Source: an uncultured Alistipes sp.
GTDB taxonomy: Bacteria > Bacteroidota > Bacteroidia > Bacteroidales > Rikenellaceae
DNA: 45,803 nucleotides
Direction: 5' to 3'
Assembly (NCBI GenBank): GCA_949840605.1
Contig: CATKXN010000007.1
Span: 1-45,803 of the forward strand
Position numbers and translations under genes: made by a program. This document shows, piece by piece, positions 16,511-25,074 of the stretch. The notes beneath the pieces were generated by a model. It did not search any database. It saw only the letters and a list, made by a program, of their open reading frames with translations, and was not told the origin of the DNA. The stretch's first letter is position 1; every line of letters begins with the position of its first letter.

Positions 16511-19500
16511 ATGAAGTTCAAGGAGTATAAAGGCCTCGACCTGGCCGGCGTAGCCGCCGACGTGCTCGGCGAGTGGGACGCCCGCGACACATTCCACAAA
16601 AGCATCACGACCCGCGAGGGACATCCCGCGTTCGTATTCTACGAAGGCCCCCCCTCGGCCAACGGCATGCCGGGCATCCACCACGTCATGGCCCGCACGA
16701 TCAAGGACATCATCTGCCGCTACAAGACGCAGCAGGGATACCTCGTGCACCGCAAGGCGGGATGGGACACCCACGGACTGCCCGTGGAGCTGGGCGTCGA
16801 GAAGAAACTCGGCATCACCAAGGAGGACATCGGCAGGAAGATCTCGATCGAGGAGTACAACCGCACGTGCCGCGAGGCCGTGATGGAGTTCACGGGCGCC
16901 TGGGAGAACCTCACGCGCAAGATGGGCTACTGGGTCAACATGGACGATCCGTACATCACCTACGACAACAAATACATCGAGACGCTGTGGTGGCTCCTGA
17001 AGCAGCTCTTCGACAAGGGCCTGCTCTACAAGGGCTACACCATCCAGCCCTATTCGCCGGCCGCCGGAACGGGTCTCTCGACCCACGAGCTGAACCAGCC
17101 GGGTTGCTACCGCGACGTGAAGGACACAACCTGCACGTCGCAGTTCCGGGTGATCCGCAACGCTAAGAGCGAGAAGCTCTTCGACGGCGTCGAGGGCGAC
17201 CTCTATTTCCTCGCCTGGACCACCACGCCGTGGACCCTGCCGTCGAACACCGCGCTGGCCGTGGGCCCCGCGATCGAATACGTGCGGGTCAAATGCCGCA
17301 ACCCCTATACCGACCGGCCGCAGACGGTCATCCTGGCCAAAGAGCTGCTTGGTTCCTACTTCACCAAGAAGATGGAGGGCGCCTACGAGGTGCTGGAAGG
17401 CGTCTGGAAAGGTCCCGAGCTGGAGGGCATCTGTTACGAGCAGCTGATCCCGTGGGTGAAACCGATGGGCGACGCGTTCCGCGTGATCGTCGGCGACTAC
17501 GTGACCACCACCGACGGTACGGGCATCGTCCACATCGCCCCGACGTTCGGCGCCGACGACGACCGCGTGGCGAAAATCGCAGGCATCGCACCGCTCTTCC
17601 TGGTCGACCGAGCCGGCAAGAACCAGCCGATGGTTGACCGGCAGGGCAAATTCTTCCTCGTCGAGGACCTCGACCCGGAGTTCGTGAAGACGAACGTCGA
17701 CGCCGCGAAATACGGCGAGTATGCGGGCCGCTACGTGAAGAACGCCTACGACGAGCGGCTGAGCGACACCGACCCGACGCTGGACGTCGACATCGCGGTG
17801 ATGCTGAAAGCCGAAAACAAGGCGTTCAAGATCGAGAAGCACACCCACTCCTACCCCCACTGCTGGCGCACGGACAAGCCCGTATTGTATTACCCGCTCG
17901 ACTCGTGGTTCATCCGCACCACGGCGCTGCGCGACAAGATGATCGAACTGAACAGGACGATCCGCTGGAAACCCGAATCGACCGGCACGGGCCGTTTCGG
18001 CAAATGGCTCGAAGGACTGGTGGACTGGAACCTCTCGCGCTCGCGCTTCTGGGGAACTCCGCTGCCGGTATGGGCCACCGAAGACTACTCGGAGGTGAAG
18101 TGCATCGGTTCGGTCGAGGAGCTGATCGGCGAAATCGAGAAGTCGATCGCCGCGGGTGTGATGAAGGAGAACCCGTACAAGAATTTCAAGGTCGGGGACA
18201 TGTCGAAGGAGAACTATTCGACGGCGAACATCGACCTGCACCGTCCCTACGTGGATTCGATCGTGCTCGTTTCGTCGAAAGGCGAGCCGATGAAGCGCGA
18301 ACAGGACCTGATCGACGTGTGGTTCGACTCGGGCGCCATGCCCTATGCGCAGGTGCACTATCCGTTCGAGAACAAGGAGGGCTTCAACGAGGTCTACCCC
18401 GCCGACTTCATCGCCGAGGGCGTCGACCAGACGCGCGGCTGGTTCTTCACGCTGCACGCCATCGCCTCGATGCTGTTCGACTCAGTGGCGTTCAAAAACA
18501 TCATTTCGAACGGACTGGTGCTGGACAAGAACGGCAACAAAATGTCCAAACGCCTGGGCAACGCCGTCGATCCGTTCGAGGTGCTCGACACCTACGGAGC
18601 CGACGCGACGCGCTGGTACATGATCTCCAACTCGCAGCCGTGGGACAACCTCAAATTCGACCGCGACGGCGTCGACGAAGTGCGCCGCAAGTTCTTCGGA
18701 ACCCTCTACAACACCTATTCGTTCTTCGCCCTCTACGCCAACGTGGATTCGTTCACGGGACGGGAGCCGGAGGTGCCGATGGAGAAGCGCCCCGAGATCG
18801 ACCGCTGGATCATCTCGCTGCTGAATACGCTGGTCAAGAACGTGACCGAATCACTCGAAGAGTACGATCCGACCCCGGCGGCCCGCGCCATCCAGGAGTT
18901 CGTGGGCGAGAACCTCTCGAACTGGTACGTGCGCCTCAACCGCAAACGCTTCTGGGGCGGCGGCATGTCGGAGGACAAGCTGGCGGCCTACCAGACGCTC
19001 TACACCTGCCTGGAGACCGTGTCGATGCTCGCGGCGCCCTTCGCGCCGTTCATCTCCGACCGCATCTTCACGGACCTCAATGCCGTGAGCGGCCGCCACG
19101 CCGAAGAGTCGGTGCACCTCGCAACTTTCCCGAAAGCCGACGAACGGCTGATCGACACGCGGCTGGAAGAGATGATGTCGCTGGCCCAGAAAGTCTCGTC
19201 GATGGTGCTGGCCCTGCGCCGCAAGGTCTCGATCAAGGTGCGCCAACCGCTGACCAAGATCCTGATCCCGGTGCTCGATCCCGCCACGGCGGAACGCATC
19301 TCGGCCGTGAAGAACCTCATCATGGGAGAGGTCAACGTCAAGGAGGTCGAGCTGATCGAAAAGACGACCGGGCTCATCACCAAACGGATAAAACCCAACT
19401 TCAAGACCCTCGGACCGCGCTACGGCAAGTACATGAAGCAGATCGCCGCCCTGGTGGCCGGCTTCTCGCAGGAGCGCATCGCCGAGATCGAGGCGGCTCC

Positions 19501-19906
19501 CGAAACGGTGCTCGACCTCGGCGGCGAAAAGATCGCCGTGACGCCGGCCGATTTCGAGATCACCTCGGAGGATATGCCCGGATGGCTGGTCGCTTCGGAG
19601 GGCAAACTCACCGTGGCGCTCGACATTACGGTCACCGAAGAGCTGAAAGCCGAAGGTGTGGCACGCGAGTTGATAAACCGCATCCAGAATATCCGCAAGG
19701 ATTCCGGATTCGAGGTCACCGACAAAATCCGCGTCGAGATCGAGGACAAGCCCTGCGTGGCCGACGGCATCGCCCGGTTCGCCGGCTACATCGCATCGCA
19801 GACCCTCGCCGTGGAGGTGAAAGCCGCGCCGGAACCCGCCGGCGAGACGATCGCGGAGACCGATGTCGACGAAGAACCGCTGCGCATCGCCGTGACGCGG
19901 ATATAG
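16511..19906 (+). CDS. ileS: Isoleucyl-tRNA synthetase, long (type 2-like) form with a GIHH signature
   Basis: Charges tRNA-Ile. 1131 residues from the ATG at 16511, longer than E. coli-type IleS (~940) and in the range of the eukaryote-like type 2 enzymes. Ordered landmarks: GPPSANGMPGIHH (residues ~47-58), the editing domain (WTTTPWTLPSNTALA, GTGIVHIAPTFGADD), KMSKRLGN (~677), the anticodon-binding domain and a long C-terminal extension. The class I signature HxGH reads G-I-H-H here: the first and third positions are exchanged. The GxHH form has been described for some type 2 enzymes and tied to very high mupirocin resistance. A TTG-start reading from 16469 would fall inside the promoter and is rejected. 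Confidence 0.96.
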   Translation: MKFKEYKGLDLAGVAADVLGEWDARDTFHKSITTREGHPAFVFYEGPPSANGMPGIHHVMARTIKDIICRYKTQQGYLVHRKAGWDTHGLPVELGVEKKLGITKEDIGRKISIEEYNRTCREAVMEFTGAWENLTRKMGYWVNMDDPYITYDNKYIETLWWLLKQLFDKGLLYKGYTIQPYSPAAGTGLSTHELNQPGCYRDVKDTTCTSQFRVIRNAKSEKLFDGVEGDLYFLAWTTTPWTLPSNTALAVGPAIEYVRVKCRNPYTDRPQTVILAKELLGSYFTKKMEGAYEVLEGVWKGPELEGICYEQLIPWVKPMGDAFRVIVGDYVTTTDGTGIVHIAPTFGADDDRVAKIAGIAPLFLVDRAGKNQPMVDRQGKFFLVEDLDPEFVKTNVDAAKYGEYAGRYVKNAYDERLSDTDPTLDVDIAVMLKAENKAFKIEKHTHSYPHCWRTDKPVLYYPLDSWFIRTTALRDKMIELNRTIRWKPESTGTGRFGKWLEGLVDWNLSRSRFWGTPLPVWATEDYSEVKCIGSVEELIGEIEKSIAAGVMKENPYKNFKVGDMSKENYSTANIDLHRPYVDSIVLVSSKGEPMKREQDLIDVWFDSGAMPYAQVHYPFENKEGFNEVYPADFIAEGVDQTRGWFFTLHAIASMLFDSVAFKNIISNGLVLDKNGNKMSKRLGNAVDPFEVLDTYGADATRWYMISNSQPWDNLKFDRDGVDEVRRKFFGTLYNTYSFFALYANVDSFTGREPEVPMEKRPEIDRWIISLLNTLVKNVTESLEEYDPTPAARAIQEFVGENLSNWYVRLNRKRFWGGGMSEDKLAAYQTLYTCLETVSMLAAPFAPFISDRIFTDLNAVSGRHAEESVHLATFPKADERLIDTRLEEMMSLAQKVSSMVLALRRKVSIKVRQPLTKILIPVLDPATAERISAVKNLIMGEVNVKEVELIEKTTGLITKRIKPNFKTLGPRYGKYMKQIAALVAGFSQERIAEIEAAPETVLDLGGEKIAVTPADFEITSEDMPGWLVASEGKLTVALDITVTEELKAEGVARELINRIQNIRKDSGFEVTDKIRVEIEDKPCVADGIARFAGYIASQTLAVEVKAAPEPAGETIAETDVDEEPLRIAVTRI

Positions 19907-19926
19907 TCCCGATATATCCTGTAAAA

Positions 19927-19986
19927 TTTGGTAATATCGGAATTATTGCTTAATTTTACATAAAACCAATCAAGGAGGATACGACT
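19927..19986 (+). promoter_or_regulatory. Promoter and strong Shine-Dalgarno of the DksA-like gene
   Basis: TTTG (19927-19930), 20 bases, TAATTTTA (19951-19958; the last base differs from consensus). Just before the ATG stands AAGGAGGATACGACT, a full AGGAGG at normal spacing. Such a motif is rare in Bacteroidota, where most genes are read without it. Confidence 0.55.
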
Positions 19987-20367
19987 ATGGCAGACGAAAG
20001 AACACGGTACAGCGACGCGGAACTCGAAGAGTTCAAGCAGCTTATCCTGAAAAAGCTCGAGAACGCCCGCGCCGACTACGAGCTGTTGCGCGCCACGATC
20101 ACCCATACGGCCGACAACGACACCGAGGATACATCGCCGACGTTCAAAGTGCTGGAAGAGGGCGCCGCAACCCTCTCGAAAGAGGAGAGCGGCCGGCTGG
20201 CAGCCCATCAGATGAAGTTCATCCGCAACCTCGAAATGGCACTCGTGCGCATCGAGAACAAGACCTACGGCATCTGCAAGACCACCGGAAAGCTTATCCC
20301 CAAGGAGCGCCTGATGAAGGTGCCTCACGCCACCGAATGCATCGAGGCCAAGGAAGGCCGCCGATAG
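19987..20367 (+). CDS. TraR/DksA-family protein with a partly lost zinc finger
   Basis: 126 residues: an N-terminal helical coiled coil (DAELEEFKQLILKKLENARADYELL) followed by the zinc-finger region. In DksA the finger uses four cysteines; here the positions are Cys97, Thr100, Cys118 and Ala121 (YGICKTTGKLIPKERL and HATECIEAK), so zinc binding is unlikely or different. DksA binds RNA polymerase through the secondary channel and works with ppGpp; whether this protein does so is inference. Bacteroidota homologues often lack full Cys4 fingers. It has its own promoter and terminator, so it is a single-gene unit. Confidence 0.88.
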   Translation: MADERTRYSDAELEEFKQLILKKLENARADYELLRATITHTADNDTEDTSPTFKVLEEGAATLSKEESGRLAAHQMKFIRNLEMALVRIENKTYGICKTTGKLIPKERLMKVPHATECIEAKEGRR

Positions 20368-20429
20368 CCCCGGAGAGGGGAAGGGCGGAAAAGCGGGGCC
20401 GGAGAAAGCCCTGAGCCGAATCCCGAATG

Positions 20430-20460
20430 AAAAAGACGACCTTTGCAGGCCGTCTTTTTT
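20430..20460 (+). terminator. Intrinsic terminator after the DksA-like gene
   Basis: AAGACGACC and GGCCGTCTT pair around TTTGCA with one bulged position, followed by TTTTTT ending at 20460. The A run on the 5' side makes it potentially bidirectional. From 20461 to 20585 nothing is recognisable. Confidence 0.75.
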
Positions 20461-20585
20461 CGTGCCCGCCGGCGAGCGACAAAAAGGTGCGGAAAGGCCG
20501 TTTTTGAACCATATCCGGGGTCCGAAGCCCAATTTAGCGCTTCGGGAAGCACTTTTTGCCGAAAAATTCCGTTATCTTACAGAAC

Positions 20586-20798
20586 ATAGGCTGCGCCTCG
20601 GCCATGTTCAGATAAACTTGGCTTTGCGCTCGGCTTGCACCGTCTTTGGCCCTGCCTTAGATAGGCTGCGCCTCGGCATAATGCAAGTAAACTTGCTTTT
20701 GCGCTCGGCTTGCACTGTCTTTGGCCCTGCCTTAGATAGGCTGCGCCTCGGCATAATGCAAGTAAACTTGCTTTTGCGCTCGGCTTGCACTATCTTTG
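20586..20798 (+). repeat. Tandem array of a 75-bp promoter-bearing repeat (2.8 copies)
   Basis: Three head-to-tail units begin with ATAGGCTGCGCCTCGGC at 20586, 20661 and 20736; the first two are exactly 75 bases and the third stops at its -7 box. Copies 2 and 3 are nearly identical, copy 1 is more diverged. Each carries AAACTTG, 20 bases, then an 8-base -7 position reading CGTCTTTG, TGTCTTTG and TATCTTTG respectively. Only the last, next to the gene, keeps the TA needed for TAnnTTTG. GCAAGtaaaCTTGC in copies 2 and 3 forms an inverted repeat over the -33 element. Confidence 0.85.
20767..20798 (+). promoter_or_regulatory. Promoter of the Omp85-like gene
   Basis: CTTG (20767-20770), 20 bases, TATCTTTG (20791-20798), only 5 bases before the ATG at 20804. 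Transcription from this box should begin at or next to the start codon, so the message is probably leaderless. Confidence 0.6.
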
Positions 20799-20803
20799 AC
20801 ACA

Positions 20804-22639
20804 ATGTTCGTCCGGTTTTGCATATTGGTCCTGACCCTGACTGCGGCGGCAACCGCCTCCTTTGCCCGCGTCGCAGGCCCCGTCGCGCATACGCCCGACC
20901 GCTTCACCCCCGACAGCGCCCGGGTGTCGAATCCCGGCGCCTCGGCCCGCAACCAACGCCTCTACGACAGCATCCAGTCGAAAACCAACCGCCGCGCCGT
21001 GCCGCGCATGCTCTACAAGATGCTCTTCGTGAAACCCGTCCTCGACACCACCCTCAACGGCCGCGTGACCGACGAAAGCCGCCTGCTGCAACCCTATTCC
21101 GGGAAAACCATCGGCGAAATCACTGTCGACCGCCGGCAGATCTTCGATCCCGGGGGCAACTGGCTCGAACGCACCGCCAACAAAACCCACCGGCTCACCC
21201 GCGAACGCGTCATCCGCCGCGACCTGCTCTTCGAACCGGGCGACACGCTCGACCCGGAACTGATCGTGCGCAACAAACAGCTGATCCGCTCGCGCGGCTA
21301 CATCGCCGACGTCGACATCGCGGTGCTGCCCGACGCCTTCGACTCGACGCGCGTCAACCTGGCCATCACCACGCGCGACAGCTGGACCATCACGGTCGAC
21401 GGAGGCATCCACTCCGAGGGCCGGACGATGATCGGGCTCTCCGACGCCAATATCCTCGGCTGGGGCAACAAACTCAAGTTCATGACCAATTTCAGCCGCA
21501 AGGACTTCTCCTACGGCGGCAACCTGGTCGAATACGAAATCCCCAACGTGCTGGGAAGCTTCTACACCGCGGAATTCGCCGCCGGGCGCGACTTCTACAA
21601 CTCGACGCTCGACATGGGGCTGCGCAAGGAGTTCATCAAGCCCACCGACTACGAAATCGGCCTCACCTACAGCGACATCAAGTCCAAACGCTACATGGTC
21701 GAGCAGGACACCTCGCTGCTCGTCAAGGAGCGGAACCTCGACGCCTGGGGCGGATACTCCCGCTTCCTGCGGCGGATCAACTCGAGCGTCTACCTCACGG
21801 GACGCTACAACTACCGCCGCGTCAGCCGGTGGCCTCTCGTGGGACCGCATTTCAACCCGGCGCTGCACGACCAGGACGCCCTGCTGGTCGGTGCGGGCCT
21901 CTACCGCGAGAAGTTCTTCACGGCCAACATGATCTACGGATTCGGCCTCCGCGAATACCTGGCGACCGGCTACAAGGCCGAGCTGACGACGGGTTATTCG
22001 TGGGGCAAGTTCAACGACGCCATGTACCTGGGCATGAGCTATGAAACAGGAGGTTTCCGCGGCGTGGGCTACATCATGGGCGGATTCACGCTGGGAAGCT
22101 ACATCGACCTCAACGACGGCATGTGGCGGCGCAGCGCCGTGGATGTCGACCTGCGGTGGTTCTCCAACCTGTTCCTTTTCCGGCGCAGCCGCATCCGCCA
22201 GTTCCTCGCCTTCAACTACACCCAGGGGTGGAATCGCGGCACGGGCAGCGACGAAAGCATCCGTTTCACCCGCATCGACGGACTGCAGGCACTCAAGGAG
22301 CACATCATCGGCACCAACCGCATGATCCTCAACACCGAAACGGTCGTCTTCACGCCCTACCAGCCGTTGGGATTCCGCATCGCCGTGTTCGGATTCGCCG
22401 ACTTCGGACTGATCGGCTATTCGCCCAACATCTTCAAGAACGACTTCTTCACCTCGTTCGGCCTGGGCGTGCGGCTGCGAAACGAACGGCTGGTCTTCAA
22501 CACGATCCAAATCCGGCTGGGCATCGCCTTCGGCAAGAACGGGCTGGTCGAGAGCGAGTATTTCCGTCTCTCGAACTCCACGCGCATGGAGCAGTACCGC
22601 TACCGACCGACGCGTCCCGAAATCGTCGAGTTCAAGTAG
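20804..22639 (+). CDS. Omp85-like outer-membrane protein (POTRA plus beta barrel)
   Basis: 611 residues with a signal peptide (MFVRFCILVLTLTAAATASF). Residues ~95-190 form a POTRA-like domain (GKTIGEITVDRRQIF, then RDLLFEPGDTLDPELIVRN and RGYIADVDIAVLPD). From ~200 to the end the sequence alternates as in a beta barrel (LSDANILGWGNKLKF, AEFAAGRDFYNSTLDMGL, TYSDIKSKRYMVEQD), closing with strands that end RLGIAFGKNG. It resembles the BamA/TamA superfamily but has at most two POTRA domains. The substrate or exported partner is unknown. The chosen ATG is the first after the promoter and gives the signal peptide. Confidence 0.82.
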   Translation: MFVRFCILVLTLTAAATASFARVAGPVAHTPDRFTPDSARVSNPGASARNQRLYDSIQSKTNRRAVPRMLYKMLFVKPVLDTTLNGRVTDESRLLQPYSGKTIGEITVDRRQIFDPGGNWLERTANKTHRLTRERVIRRDLLFEPGDTLDPELIVRNKQLIRSRGYIADVDIAVLPDAFDSTRVNLAITTRDSWTITVDGGIHSEGRTMIGLSDANILGWGNKLKFMTNFSRKDFSYGGNLVEYEIPNVLGSFYTAEFAAGRDFYNSTLDMGLRKEFIKPTDYEIGLTYSDIKSKRYMVEQDTSLLVKERNLDAWGGYSRFLRRINSSVYLTGRYNYRRVSRWPLVGPHFNPALHDQDALLVGAGLYREKFFTANMIYGFGLREYLATGYKAELTTGYSWGKFNDAMYLGMSYETGGFRGVGYIMGGFTLGSYIDLNDGMWRRSAVDVDLRWFSNLFLFRRSRIRQFLAFNYTQGWNRGTGSDESIRFTRIDGLQALKEHIIGTNRMILNTETVVFTPYQPLGFRIAVFGFADFGLIGYSPNIFKNDFFTSFGLGVRLRNERLVFNTIQIRLGIAFGKNGLVESEYFRLSNSTRMEQYRYRPTRPEIVEFK

Positions 22640-22682
22640 GACGAAAGCGGAACTTTTTTTCGACTTTCTATGATTAAATACG

Positions 22683-22690
22683 TATATTTG
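22683..22690 (+). promoter_or_regulatory. -7 box of the amino-sugar kinase-murQ operon
   Basis: TATATTTG at 22683-22690, 25 bases before the kinase ATG, in an AT-rich gap after the Omp85-like gene. No good -33 element. Confidence 0.45.
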
Positions 22691-22715
22691 CGCTGCACGC
22701 AAATAGAGGATTTCC

Positions 22716-23537
22716 ATGTTAATCATTGCCGACAGCGGATCGACCAAATGCACGTGGATCACGGACGACGGCGCGCACACGACGAGCGTACGCACCCGGG
22801 GGATCAACGTCGTGCAGCACTCCGCGGAACAGATACGCGAAACGCTCGCGGAGGTGCCCCCGTGCGGCGCAGCGACGGCCGTGCGGTTCTACGGCGCCGG
22901 GTGCGGCGCGACGTTCCCCGAAGCGAGCGAAAAACTGCGCCGGGAACTGGCGTCGCATTTCGGCACGGAGGACGTCGCCGTCGAATCGGACCTGCTGGGT
23001 GCGGCGCGCGCCCTCTTCGGGCGCGGCGAAGGCATCGCCTGCATCCTCGGCACGGGCTCGAATTCGTGCTGGTGCCGCGACGGCGAAATCCTGCAGAACG
23101 TGCCCCCGCTGGGCTATGTGCTGGGCGACGAGGGCGGCGGCGTGCACCTGGGACGCAATTTCCTGAACGGCATCTTCAAGGGACACATTCCCCTGAAAGA
23201 GGAGTTTCTGGCCACGACCGGGCTCAGCTACGAGGAGATTCTCCGCCGCGTCTACAGCGAGCCCTACGCCAGCCGGTTCCTGGCATCGTTCGCCCCCTTC
23301 ATCCTCGCGCACACGGATTGTCCCGAAGTGCGCGAAATGGTCCGCCGTTCGTTCCGCGAATTCGCCTCGCGCAACCTGAGCCGCTATCCGCAAGAGCTCG
23401 CCGTTTCGTTCGTGGGCGGCATCGCGGCCCGCTTCGGGGAGCTGCTGCACGAAGCGCTGGCAGCCGCGGGGCGCCGCATCGAAACCATCGTCGAATCCCC
23501 CGCAGCGGGACTTTTGGAATACCATCATGGAAGATAA
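22716..23537 (+). CDS. BadF/BadG-type sugar kinase, probably for N-acetylglucosamine or N-acetylmuramic acid
   Basis: 273-residue cytoplasmic kinase of the ASKHA fold. The first phosphate loop is IIADSGSTKCTW at the N-terminus, the second GTGSNSC (~108-114), followed by LGYVLGDEGGGVHLGRNFL, typical of eukaryote-type GlcNAc kinases and bacterial MurK. The stop lies inside the start of murQ (11-base overlap), so the two are coupled. This supports a role in phosphorylating amino sugars released from peptidoglycan before MurQ acts. MurNAc versus GlcNAc preference cannot be read from sequence. Confidence 0.85.
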   Translation: MLIIADSGSTKCTWITDDGAHTTSVRTRGINVVQHSAEQIRETLAEVPPCGAATAVRFYGAGCGATFPEASEKLRRELASHFGTEDVAVESDLLGAARALFGRGEGIACILGTGSNSCWCRDGEILQNVPPLGYVLGDEGGGVHLGRNFLNGIFKGHIPLKEEFLATTGLSYEEILRRVYSEPYASRFLASFAPFILAHTDCPEVREMVRRSFREFASRNLSRYPQELAVSFVGGIAARFGELLHEALAAAGRRIETIVESPAAGLLEYHHGR

Positions 23538-24369
23538 AATCACCGAACAGGCTTCGGCCTACGACAACCTGCAGCAGATGTCGGTGCACGACATCCTGAC
23601 GGGCATCAACCGCGAAGACGCCCGCGTGCACGAAGCCGTGCGTGCGACCATTCCCGTCATGGAACGGCTCGTCGAACGCATCGTCGAACGCATGCGGCGC
23701 GGCGGGCGGATTTTCTACATCGGCGCCGGGACGAGCGGCCGGCTGGGCGTCACCGACGCTTCGGAGCTGCCCCCGACCTACGGCGTACCGCACGAACTGG
23801 TGATCGGACTGATCGCCGGGGGCGACGGAGCCCTGCGCCGGGCCGTGGAACACGCCGAGGACGACACCGAAGGCGCATGGCGCGACATGGCGCCCTACCG
23901 CCCCACGGCCGACGACACGCTGATCGGCATCGCGGCGTCGGGCACCACGCCCTACGTCGTCGGAGGACTGCGCACGGCGCGCCGCCGCGGACTGCTCACC
24001 GCCTCGGTCACCTGCAACCCCGCGTCGCCCGTGGCTGCCGAAGCGGAATATGCCCTCGAAGCCGTCGTGGGGCCCGAGTTCGTGACCGGATCGACGCGCA
24101 TGAAGGCCGGAACGGCCCAGAAATTGATGCTCAACATGCTCTCCACGGCCGTGATGATCCGCCTCGGGCGCGTCGAGGGCAACCGCATGGTCAACATGCA
24201 GCTCACCAACGACAAACTCGTGGCCCGCGGAACGCGCATGGTCGCCGAGGCGTCGGGGCTCGCGGAAGCCGAAGCGCGGCGGCAGCTGCTGCGCTTCGGC
24301 TCGGTGAAACGGGCGCTGGAGGAGATCGATAAAATAGTTAAATCAAGACCGGATGAAAACCGAATATGA
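23527..24369 (+). CDS. murQ: N-acetylmuramic acid 6-phosphate etherase
   Basis: Removes the lactyl ether from MurNAc-6-phosphate to give GlcNAc-6-phosphate in wall-sugar recycling. 280 residues, one SIS fold: FYIGAGTSGRLGVTDASELPPTYG contains the catalytic Glu region, followed by IGLIAGGDGALRRAVEHAEDD and GIAASGTTPYVVGGL, with GSTRMKAGTAQK near the C-terminal half. It overlaps the kinase gene by 11 bases and the acetyltransferase gene by 17 bases. Confidence 0.96.
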   Translation: MEDKITEQASAYDNLQQMSVHDILTGINREDARVHEAVRATIPVMERLVERIVERMRRGGRIFYIGAGTSGRLGVTDASELPPTYGVPHELVIGLIAGGDGALRRAVEHAEDDTEGAWRDMAPYRPTADDTLIGIAASGTTPYVVGGLRTARRRGLLTASVTCNPASPVAAEAEYALEAVVGPEFVTGSTRMKAGTAQKLMLNMLSTAVMIRLGRVEGNRMVNMQLTNDKLVARGTRMVAEASGLAEAEARRQLLRFGSVKRALEEIDKIVKSRPDENRI

Positions 24370-24952
24370 AAAATGTATGGCGGGAGAATCTTTCAACGGT
24401 TCTTCGCCCGAAATAACCGAAATGACAGTGCGCACCAAACGACTTCTGCGCCGACTTAGGGATACCGATTATGCCGACAACGAGACGAAACAGCGTATCT
24501 ATCAGGAAATGTTCGGAAGCATCGGCGAAGACGTCTATATAGACATTGATTTCCGTTGCGAGTATGGCAGAAACATACATTTCGGCAACAAGGTTATAGT
24601 GAACATGAACTGCACGTTCCTCGACAATAATCGTATCAACATCGGCAACAATGTGATGATAGCCCCGGATGTAAAGATATTCACGGCCACCCACTCGGTT
24701 CATCTTTCAGAGAGGATGCCTGAAAGGATAAAAACCGGCGCATCCATTTGTGCCACGATCGCATCTCCTGTGACAATCGAAAACGGTGTGTGGATCGGCG
24801 GCAACTCCACGATACTGCCGGGAGTAACGATAGGCCAAAATTCCGTTATCGGTGCGGGAAGTGTCGTCGTGAAAGATATCCCTGCAGATTCAATAGCCGT
24901 GGGGAATCCGTGCCGTGTCATAAAGTCTATCGCTCAAAAATCCTGTCAATAA
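24353..24952 (+). CDS. Sugar O-acetyltransferase (maltose/galactoside acetyltransferase type)
   Basis: 199-residue cytoplasmic left-handed beta-helix protein. The N-terminus has the Maa/LacA opening (EYEKCMAGESFNG), and hexapeptide repeats run from ~70 to 185 (GRNIHFGNKVIVNMNCTFLD, NRINIGNNVMIAPDVKI, GVWIGGNSTILPGVTIG, IGAGSVVVKDIP). The catalytic His is in FTATHSVH. It transfers acetyl from acetyl-CoA to a sugar hydroxyl; the true acceptor is unknown. The base composition is visibly more AT-rich than its neighbours, with ATA and AAA-type codons, and it overlaps murQ by 17 bases, suggesting later insertion at the end of the operon. Confidence 0.9.
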   Translation: MKTEYEKCMAGESFNGSSPEITEMTVRTKRLLRRLRDTDYADNETKQRIYQEMFGSIGEDVYIDIDFRCEYGRNIHFGNKVIVNMNCTFLDNNRINIGNNVMIAPDVKIFTATHSVHLSERMPERIKTGASICATIASPVTIENGVWIGGNSTILPGVTIGQNSVIGAGSVVVKDIPADSIAVGNPCRVIKSIAQKSCQ

Positions 24953-25074
24953 GTTGAATTGTGAATTTCGCAATTGAACCGGCCGAGGCCTCTATTTCAT
25001 GGGTGAGGACAGGCAATTTGGCGCAATTAAAAATATTTAACGACCGATGAGTCCCTTTTCCATGAATACGAAAA

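Noticed and set aside
20586..20798. Tandem repeats read as a CRISPR array
   Set aside because: Units are 75 bases, direct and contiguous with no unique spacers; each holds promoter elements, and no cas gene is present.
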